A DNA stretch of 11,694 bases from positions 1-11,694 of the forward strand of contig JAGOVR010000044.1 in NCBI GenBank assembly GCA_018060635.1, written 5' to 3'. Shown piece by piece: positions 7,131-11,694 of this stretch (the stretch's first letter is position 1; every line of letters starts with the position of its first letter). Source of the DNA: Bacteriovoracaceae bacterium. GTDB taxonomy: Bacteria; Bdellovibrionota; Bacteriovoracia; Bacteriovoracales; Bacteriovoracaceae. The translations under genes were made by a program, and so were the position numbers. Under the pieces are notes generated by a model that saw nothing but the letters and a program-made list of their open reading frames with translations, was not told the DNA's origin and did no database searches.

Positions 7131-7168
7131 TATTTATACTAAAGAGATAGCCCATAAATATAAAGTAT

Positions 7169-7197
7169 TTTTCAAAGCGAATAACACTAGGCATACT
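7169..7197 (+). promoter_or_regulatory. Possible proximal, leaderless promoter of the rsmD operon
   Basis: TTTTCA (7169-7174, 4 of 6), a 17-bp spacer, then CATACT (7192-7197, 4 of 6). The hexamer ends 6 nt before ATG 7204, the same geometry as GATACT before ATG 3264; both share ATACTT-N5-ATG. An AAGG at 7199-7202 is only 1 nt from the ATG and too close to be a normal ribosome site. Confidence 0.4.
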
Positions 7198-7203
7198 TAA
7201 GGT

Positions 7204-7800
7204 ATGAGTTTAAAAATTTTAGGAGGAAGGGCTAAAGGACATTTTCTTCACTCCCCCCCTGAGAGTACTCGACCTACCTCTGTTTTATTAAAAAGAAGAA
7301 TTTTTGATAGTGTGCAAGACCTGTCAGGCTTTTGCTTTGTAGACTTGTTTGCAGGGAGTGGAAGTATTGGCTTAGAAGCACTTTCTCGAGGAGCAGAGAG
7401 TGTATACTTGATAGAAAAAAATTCGTCAGTCTATAAAGTATTGCTAAAAAATAAAGATTTAATGGAAAAACTACTTCCTCTTCAGGTAGTAAATAGCTAT
7501 ATCGGTTCTGCTCTTTCTTTTTTACAAAAAAAATTTGATGTTCATTTAGCTGAAAAAGAAGATGTTATTATTTATATTGATCCTCCTTATGCTGAGCATG
7601 ATTTATATGGAGAGGTTCTCTCTTTTTTACAAGAAAAAAAATTTAAAGGCTGTGTCTGGTTAGAGTCAGAATCAAAAAAGGGCTTGAGCCTTGAGCTATT
7701 AAAACAAAATTCTGATTGGGCACTGGGGAAATCATTTGGCCAAGGCTCCAACTTTATTGTTATGATGTTTCTTTCACCAGAGATTAAAAATGGCAATTAA
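7204..7800 (+). CDS. rsmD: 16S rRNA (guanine966-N2)-methyltransferase RsmD
   Basis: This 198-aa protein matches the usual RsmD length. It transfers a methyl group from SAM to N2 of G966 of 16S rRNA during 30S assembly. Visible motifs are the N-terminal KILGGRAKGHFLHSP segment (family RIIGGxxrGrxL), RPT at 23-25, the SAM-binding DLFAGSGSIGLEALSRGA at 47-64, the acidic residue E71 closing the SAM pocket, and the catalytic DPPY at 126-129. It is the first gene of the rsmD-coaD-aminotransferase-phoH operon and overlaps coaD by 11 bp, so the two are very likely translationally coupled. The rsmD-coaD pairing is widespread in bacteria and supports both calls. ATG 7204 is the only sensible start, as it places the RIIGG-like motif at the N-terminus. 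No proper Shine-Dalgarno precedes it. Confidence 0.95.
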   Translation: MSLKILGGRAKGHFLHSPPESTRPTSVLLKRRIFDSVQDLSGFCFVDLFAGSGSIGLEALSRGAESVYLIEKNSSVYKVLLKNKDLMEKLLPLQVVNSYIGSALSFLQKKFDVHLAEKEDVIIYIDPPYAEHDLYGEVLSFLQEKKFKGCVWLESESKKGLSLELLKQNSDWALGKSFGQGSNFIVMMFLSPEIKNGN

Positions 7801-8281
7801 GAAGAAGGCTATTTATGCAGGTACTTTTGATCCCTTTACCTTAGGGCATCAAGATATACTAAATAAATCATTAGAAGTTTTTGATGAAGTTATTTTATTA
7901 GTGGCCAAGTCTTCTGCTAAACATTGTCTTTTTTCAAGTGATGAGCGTGTACAAATATTAAAAAAACTTTTCCAAAAAGATTCAAGAGTGCAGGTTGCCT
8001 CTTATGAAGGATTGGTTGTTGAGTTTGCTAAGTTAAAAAAAATTAAGACTTTAATTAGAGGTTTGCGCCCTACAGGGGATTTTGAAATGGAATTTCAAAT
8101 GGCGGCCATGAATAAAAAAATTTCTAACAATATTGAAACTGTTTTTTTTATGACAGGTGAGAATTTTTATTATGTTTCATCTAGTTTAATTAAAGAAGTT
8201 TATAAAAATGGTGGTGATATTTCTTCTTTTATTCCTAAGCTTGTTTATCAGGCCCTTAAAAAAGTCAAAGGACGTTTGTGA
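7790..8281 (+). CDS. coaD: Phosphopantetheine adenylyltransferase CoaD
   Basis: This 163-aa protein has the normal length for CoaD. It catalyses the penultimate step of coenzyme A synthesis, ATP plus 4'-phosphopantetheine to dephospho-CoA and pyrophosphate, in the cytoplasm, as a hexamer in known relatives. Motifs are AGTFDPFTLGH at 10-20 (the nucleotidyltransferase T/HxGH site, T17-L-G-H20), the LIRGLRPTGDFEMEFQMA segment (88-105) containing the conserved IRGLR and DFE..E.QMA.MN, and the C-terminal VSSSLIKEV (129-137) that contacts the ATP phosphates, followed by GGD and IP. ATG 7790 lies inside the end of rsmD, giving an 11-bp overlap, and its TGA stop overlaps the GTG of the next gene (GTGA, 4 bp). 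Both junctions indicate coupled translation within one operon. Confidence 0.96.
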   Translation: MAIKKKAIYAGTFDPFTLGHQDILNKSLEVFDEVILLVAKSSAKHCLFSSDERVQILKKLFQKDSRVQVASYEGLVVEFAKLKKIKTLIRGLRPTGDFEMEFQMAAMNKKISNNIETVFFMTGENFYYVSSSLIKEVYKNGGDISSFIPKLVYQALKKVKGRL

Positions 8282-9489
8282 AATTGAATCAAAATATTTT
8301 AGCTATTGCCGATAGCATTACCTTAGCTTTTAATGATGAGGCGATTCGTCTGGCCAAAGAAGGTCAGACTATTTATAACTTGACGGCAGGGCAACTTCCT
8401 TTTCGTCCCGATACAGAGTTTTTAAAGTGTTTGGTGGAAAGTTCTCAGGAGCTTAAAAGTTATCAGTACAGTCCAGGAGCAGGCTTTTTAGATTTACGGC
8501 AAAAAATAACCCAAAGAATTGCAAAACTGCGGGGAGTTTCTATTCCTTTTGAAAAGCGTGAGTTTGATTGTGTTTTAAGTAATGGTGCTAAACAATCTAT
8601 TTACAATGCTATAGGTGCCATTGTTAACCCCAGTGAAGAAGTAATTATCTTGGCCCCTTATTGGACTTCTTATCCTGAAATTGTGAAATTGTGGGGAGGG
8701 ATTCCTCGTATTATTAATTGTTCTAAGCAAGATCTTTTTATTCCATCTTTAGAGCTTATTGAAAAAAATATTAATACAAAAACAAAATGCATTATGCTTA
8801 ATAGCCCCAATAATCCGTCAGGGGTCTATTACTCCAAAGAATGGATGGCAGGCTTTGCTAATCTCTTAGAAAAACATCCCAATATTTTTGTTTTGAGTGA
8901 TGAAATTTATTATGATCTTTGTTATACCTCGGGTGTTCCTTCTTATTTTTATCAAGAAAATCCTAAACTGTTAGAGCGTACTATTATTATTGATGGCATC
9001 TCTAAAACACTAGCTAGCACAGGATTAAGATTAGGATATGCCATTGCAGAAAAAAGCGTGGCAGAAATGATGACACGTATTCAGGTACAAACAACTTCTG
9101 GCCCTAATAGTCTGGTACAGGTTGCTCTACTTAAGTATGATTTTTCTCGTGTAGAAAATTTTCTTAAGCCTGCGCTAGAAAGATTACGAGAGAATGTAAA
9201 AATATTAAGAGAGAGTTTTATAAAACATGAGCTTTCTTCTGCATGGTATGAGCCTACTTCTGCTTTTTATTTTATGTTAGATTTATCCCAGACACCTTTT
9301 CACAAAAAACTCACAGATCAAGATATGTCGTTAGATGTGAGTCTTAGACTTTTAAAAGAGAGCGGAGTCGCAGTTGTTCCAGGCATAGGATTTGGCCTTC
9401 CTAATACGTTACGTTTAAGTCTGATTGTTGATAAAGAAATTTTTGTACCTGCTGTCCAAAAAATAATGCAATTTTTGAGTGAACCTTAA
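8278..9489 (+). CDS. Class I PLP-dependent aminotransferase (aspartate-aminotransferase type)
   Basis: This 403-aa protein belongs to fold type I aminotransferases, subgroup near the bacterial aspartate/prephenate aminotransferases. Seen: the YSPGAGFLDLR segment (64-74), SNGAKQSIYNA (101-111, PLP phosphate contacts), APYWTSYPE (126-134), SPNNPSG (176-182, with the Asn that binds PLP), LSDEIYY (206-212, with D208 and Y211 contacting the cofactor), the Schiff-base lysine K243 in DGISKTLASTGLRLGY, R251 for PLP phosphate, and R379 for the substrate carboxylate. The usual TGWRLGY reads TGLRLGY. Substrate preference cannot be read from sequence; transamination between aspartate and 2-oxoglutarate is the likeliest. 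GTG 8278 overlaps the coaD stop (GTGA), giving the expected N-terminal length; it depends on coupling because no strong Shine-Dalgarno is evident. The gene is followed by phoH after 11 bp. Confidence 0.9.
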   Translation: MKLNQNILAIADSITLAFNDEAIRLAKEGQTIYNLTAGQLPFRPDTEFLKCLVESSQELKSYQYSPGAGFLDLRQKITQRIAKLRGVSIPFEKREFDCVLSNGAKQSIYNAIGAIVNPSEEVIILAPYWTSYPEIVKLWGGIPRIINCSKQDLFIPSLELIEKNINTKTKCIMLNSPNNPSGVYYSKEWMAGFANLLEKHPNIFVLSDEIYYDLCYTSGVPSYFYQENPKLLERTIIIDGISKTLASTGLRLGYAIAEKSVAEMMTRIQVQTTSGPNSLVQVALLKYDFSRVENFLKPALERLRENVKILRESFIKHELSSAWYEPTSAFYFMLDLSQTPFHKKLTDQDMSLDVSLRLLKESGVAVVPGIGFGLPNTLRLSLIVDKEIFVPAVQKIMQFLSEP

Positions 9490-9495
9490 AGGAGG
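9488..9495 (+). promoter_or_regulatory. Consensus Shine-Dalgarno deciding a TTG start
   Basis: AAAGGAGG lies 5 nt before TTG 9501. This near-perfect ribosome site is what fixes the rare TTG start of the PIN-PhoH gene; the next in-frame ATG would remove most of the PIN domain. Confidence 0.85.
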
Positions 9496-9500
9496 ATTTT

Positions 9501-10829
9501 TTGAAAAAAACTTTCGTACTAGACACTAGCGTTTTACTTTTTGATCCGTATTCTATTTTTAAATTTTCAAACCATAAAGTTTGTATTCCTCTTATCGTTA
9601 TTGAAGAATTAGATCGTTTTAAAAAAGATCAAAATGAAAATGGTCGTAACGCCCGAGAATTTTCTCGTTTGGTGGATACATTAAGGGCCAAAGGATCACT
9701 GGCCAAAGGTGTCGAGTTAGAAAACAAAGGGCTACTTTTTGTTTTATCAGGTAAAGAGTTTGGTGGACGTACAGCTTTAGGGCTGGATTTTAAAACAAAT
9801 GATAATATTATTTTGGCGACAGCTTTAACTCTGAAAGAGCGAGGAGATAAAGTTATTTTGATCAGTAAAGATATCAATATGCGCCTTAAATCAGATGCTT
9901 TAGAAATAGATGCAGATGATTATGGTAAGGCCAATATTACCTTGAAAGAACTTTATCTGGGACACCGAACTTTAGAGATTGCAGAAGAGCGTTTGAGTGA
10001 ATTTGAAGCTAATCGTTTTCTGCATCTTTCCATAGATGAACAAAAACAAATGAATCCTAATGAGTATTTTATTTTACAAGATAAAAATAATTCTCATCGC
10101 AAGCTTTATGGTCGTTATTCTCTTAAAAAGGGAGGCATTGTTCCTCTGATTAAAAATAGAGAAGGAGTGTGGGGAATTCATCCCAGAAATCCTGAGCAAC
10201 AATTTGCTTGTGATGCTCTTTTGAATGATGAAGTCCATTTAGTGACATTGGTGGGAAAAGCAGGAACAGGAAAAACACTGATGGCCATTGCGGCTGGACT
10301 TGAGATGGCCATTAATTCTCAAAAATATAGTCGAGTTTTAGTGTCAAGGCCTGTGTGGCCTATGGGGAAAGATATTGGTTTTTTACCAGGGGATATCAGC
10401 GAAAAGCTAGGTCCTTGGATGCAACCTATTTTTGATAATATTGATTTTCTCTTTGGAAATGCTCGCATTCAATCAGGGCGTAAGCAAGTTGGCGGATCAT
10501 GGGAAGATTTGATTAATGAGGGTCTTTTACACGTAGAACCTTTAACTTATATTAGAGGTCGCTCTCTTCCTGGACAGTACATGATTGTAGATGAGGCGCA
10601 AAATTTAACTCCTCATGAAGTAAAGACCATTATTACCCGAGCAGGTGAAGGAACTAAAATTGTACTTACAGGTGATTGCGAACAAATTGATAATCCTTAT
10701 CTGGATTCTATTAATAATGGGCTCGCTTATTGTATGGAAAGGCTTAAAGGAGAAGATCTTATAGCACACACAACCTTGCAGATAGGGGAGAGATCTAAGC
10801 TTTCGGAAATTGCGACTAAATTACTGTAA
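9501..10829 (+). CDS. PIN-PhoH fusion ATPase (YlaK/PhoH2-type)
   Basis: This 442-aa protein has two domains. Residues 1-140 form a PIN nuclease fold with the expected acidic residues (VLDTS with D8, E35/E36 in VIEELD, D101 in TNDNIILATA, D124 in ISKDINMR). Residues about 225-442 form a PhoH P-loop ATPase, with Walker A GKAGTGKT at 252-259 and Walker B MIVDEAQN at 361-368, followed by LTGDCEQID. PhoH2-type PIN-PhoH proteins studied elsewhere are reported to unwind and cut RNA; that role here is inferred. It is cytoplasmic and probably oligomeric. It is the last gene of the rsmD operon, 11 bp after the aminotransferase. Unlike the chromosomal phoH of many Proteobacteria, which lacks PIN, this is the longer form. 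I see no upstream antitoxin-like ORF. TTG start, strong Shine-Dalgarno. It overlaps the convergent small gene by 9 bp. Confidence 0.93.
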   Translation: MKKTFVLDTSVLLFDPYSIFKFSNHKVCIPLIVIEELDRFKKDQNENGRNAREFSRLVDTLRAKGSLAKGVELENKGLLFVLSGKEFGGRTALGLDFKTNDNIILATALTLKERGDKVILISKDINMRLKSDALEIDADDYGKANITLKELYLGHRTLEIAEERLSEFEANRFLHLSIDEQKQMNPNEYFILQDKNNSHRKLYGRYSLKKGGIVPLIKNREGVWGIHPRNPEQQFACDALLNDEVHLVTLVGKAGTGKTLMAIAAGLEMAINSQKYSRVLVSRPVWPMGKDIGFLPGDISEKLGPWMQPIFDNIDFLFGNARIQSGRKQVGGSWEDLINEGLLHVEPLTYIRGRSLPGQYMIVDEAQNLTPHEVKTIITRAGEGTKIVLTGDCEQIDNPYLDSINNGLAYCMERLKGEDLIAHTTLQIGERSKLSEIATKLL

Positions 10830-11129
10830 AGGCTGAGCGTATTCCAAGGCCTCTTTCTGTAGGTGCAGTCGTTCTTCAATGAGGTCCATTATGTTATGGG
10901 CAGGTTTTCCTGTGTGCCCCAAACGATGACGGATGATTTTTAGACAAGCTGTTCCCTTCATAAAAAGTTTATAGGAAAGAGAAGTACTCTGAATTTCTTG
11001 CATAAGAGAATGAACTTCTTTTAAGAGTTCATCTGCTGTTAGATTATCTAGATATCCTTGGTAAAGGTCCATTTCCTTATACAGAACCCTTTTTTTCCTA
11101 ATTTCAGCAATAGTAATCACGTTATTCAC
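10821..11129 (-). CDS. Small helical protein of unknown function
   Basis: This is a 102-aa cytoplasmic protein with no signal peptide or membrane segment. It is rich in charged residues and predicted largely helical by pattern (for example LTADELLKEVHSLMQEI and MDLIEERLHLQKEALEYA). I recognise no family. A basic, His-containing middle (KIIRHRLGHTGKP, about 64-76) is the only distinctive stretch. GTG 11129 is preferred over the longer GTG 11141 because GGAGG (minus strand, 11135-11139) lies 5 nt before it and would be inside the longer version. A good promoter upstream and the clear ribosome site argue that it is a real gene. The 3' end overlaps phoH by 9 bp in convergent orientation, and upstream it is divergent from the secreted-protein gene. 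Confidence 0.75.
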   Translation of the reverse strand: MNNVITIAEIRKKRVLYKEMDLYQGYLDNLTADELLKEVHSLMQEIQSTSLSYKLFMKGTACLKIIRHRLGHTGKPAHNIMDLIEERLHLQKEALEYAQPLQ

Positions 11130-11134
11130 AGAAA

Positions 11135-11139
11135 CCTCC
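11135..11139 (-). promoter_or_regulatory. Shine-Dalgarno deciding a GTG start
   Basis: GGAGG on the minus strand sits 5 nt before GTG 11129 and selects it over the in-frame GTG at 11141. Confidence 0.75.
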
Positions 11140-11156
11140 ACAAATCATTGTGGCGC

Positions 11157-11185
11157 ATTCTAGTAGGGCAAAGGTTAAGCTTCAA
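11157..11185 (-). promoter_or_regulatory. Sigma-70-type promoter of the small helical protein gene
   Basis: On the minus strand this is TTGAAG (11180-11185, 4 of 6), a 17-bp spacer, then TAGAAT (11157-11162, 5 of 6). The predicted +1 near 11150 gives a leader of about 21 nt that contains the GGAGG ribosome site. Confidence 0.6.
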
Positions 11186-11232
11186 TAAAAAAATCATCAA
11201 ATCCTTACATTGAAAAAATTACACGCTTCAGA

Positions 11233-11247
11233 TTCAAACAGTTTGAA
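11233..11247. repeat. Perfect 15-bp inverted repeat, possible operator
   Basis: TTCAAAC-A-GTTTGAA has 7-bp arms around one central base, in the 189-bp region between two divergent genes. It could bind a dimeric repressor. Perfect repeats of this size occur by chance about once or twice in an AT-rich window of this length, so the position is the main argument. Confidence 0.3.
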
Positions 11248-11307
11248 AAAAATATAGGCCTCAATACTTTTTTGTGTTAAAAATAAAAAATATTACTTCA
11301 ACTTTAT

Positions 11308-11313
11308 AAGGAG
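11308..11313 (+). promoter_or_regulatory. Shine-Dalgarno of the YceI-like gene
   Basis: AAGGAG lies 5 nt before ATG 11319. It supports this start and confirms a real gene running off the window. I could not find a convincing -35/-10 pair upstream. Confidence 0.8.
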
Positions 11314-11318
11314 TTATC

Positions 11319-11694
11319 ATGAAAGGAATTGTTTTAATTTGTACACTTTTAGGAGGATTTATGTCTTTTGACTTATTAGCTGGACTTTGTCGTATCGGGA
11401 ATGTGGCAGGAGAGTGGTCTATGGGAACAGCTATAGGGGAGGCCAGAGGAACTATTGGCACTTTTAGTCTTACCAGTACTCAAGATAAGGCAAAAAGTAG
11501 TATGGAGCTTTTAGAAAAGCTTAAAATAACAGTGGACATCAATTCTCTTAAAGTAACTCAAAGTAAGTGGGTGGCAGATGCTACCAAAGGTTATAAAGGG
11601 CCAGAACAAAATTTACAGGCCATTAAAGATTTTTATAACGGTACTGATGTTAAAGCTGTAACTAAGTCATTGGATATTACTAATAAGAGTATTG
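11319..11694 (+). CDS. Secreted YceI-like protein, 5' part
   Basis: The first 125 residues of a gene that continues past the window end. A short signal peptide (M-K-G, then hydrophobic IVLICTLLGGFMSFDLLAG) is followed by a mature chain beginning near residue 20. Seen: a Trp/Gly-rich strand region (NVAGEWSMGTAIGEARGTIG), GTFSLTST, then LEKLKITVDINSLKVTQS (about 66-83). The last segment resembles the L..L...ID..S+.T pattern of YceI-family lipid-binding beta-barrels, and the later NLQAIKDFY resembles the region before their second half. In that family the protein binds polyisoprenoid-type lipids in the periplasm. The YceI call is tentative; export is better supported. A cysteine near the signal end (LCR) is not in a good lipobox context. 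The gene is divergent from the small helical protein gene. Confidence 0.6.
   Translation, partial: MKGIVLICTLLGGFMSFDLLAGLCRIGNVAGEWSMGTAIGEARGTIGTFSLTSTQDKAKSSMELLEKLKITVDINSLKVTQSKWVADATKGYKGPEQNLQAIKDFYNGTDVKAVTKSLDITNKSI

Noticed and set aside
7587..7796. Minus-strand frame inside rsmD
   Set aside because: Antisense to a confidently identified gene.
9629..9877. Minus-strand frame inside phoH
   Set aside because: Antisense to a confidently identified gene.
10898..10919. Hairpin-like GGGCAGG..CCTG..GCCC downstream of phoH
   Set aside because: The stem is interrupted by a bulge and no T run follows on either strand, so it is not a credible intrinsic terminator.
11261..11461. Minus-strand 66-codon frame across the start of the YceI-like gene
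   Set aside because: The opposite strand has a Shine-Dalgarno, ATG, signal peptide and an open frame to the window end.
1..11694. A coherent defence or mobile system built from the methylase-like, kinase-like and sigma-like genes
   Set aside because: The genes alternate strands, have separate promoters, and no nuclease, integrase, transposase or repeat boundary accompanies them.

Overview
The window reads as a stretch of low-GC (about one third GC by eye) chromosome from a Gram-negative bacterium. A lipobox-type lipoprotein, a TonB-like protein, a two-pass sensor-like membrane protein, a GshB-type glutathione synthetase and a secreted YceI-like protein all imply a periplasm and outer membrane. 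My best guess is a Bdellovibrio-like or Halobacteriovorax-like member of the Bdellovibrionota, from the mix of conserved housekeeping genes and divergent orphan membrane and regulatory proteins. That placement is inference from memory, not proven by the sequence. I see no tRNA, rRNA, CRISPR array, insertion sequence, prophage or integrase.

Layout. The 3' part of gshB (1-671, +) runs tail to tail into a Cys-rich lipoprotein gene (664-1440, -). A short divergent promoter region follows, then a regulator-like gene (1559-2242, +) that looks like a degenerate ECF sigma factor joined to a zinc-binding anti-sigma-like tail. It converges on a TonB-like gene (2239-3153, -), which is divergent from a membrane pseudo-histidine-kinase gene (3264-4748, +). 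That converges on a large 761-764 aa protein (4758-7043 or 7052, -) that looks to me like a worn-out N6-adenine methyltransferase of type IIG/HsdM design. Next comes a tight housekeeping operon on + : rsmD, coaD, a class I aminotransferase and a PIN-PhoH ATPase (7204-10829). It converges on a small helical protein of unknown function (10821-11129, -), which is divergent from the start of a secreted YceI-like protein (11319 to the window end, +).

How the genes work together. Only rsmD-coaD-aminotransferase-phoH is clearly co-transcribed (overlaps of 11 and 4 bp, then an 11-bp gap). They serve rRNA modification, coenzyme A synthesis, amino-acid metabolism and RNA handling. The other genes alternate strands and appear singly transcribed, so I would not call them one system.

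Three themes deserve attention. First, three neighbouring proteins (sigma-like, kinase-like and methylase-like) keep the outline of an enzyme or regulator family but lack its key residues. Second, most promoter-proximal genes between 664 and 7800 have a plausible -10 element only 6-12 nt before the start codon and lack a well-placed Shine-Dalgarno, which suggests leaderless or nearly leaderless mRNAs, whereas the genes from 9501 onward have classical Shine-Dalgarno sites. Third, all four convergent gene pairs overlap or nearly touch at their 3' ends, leaving no intergenic space for terminators.
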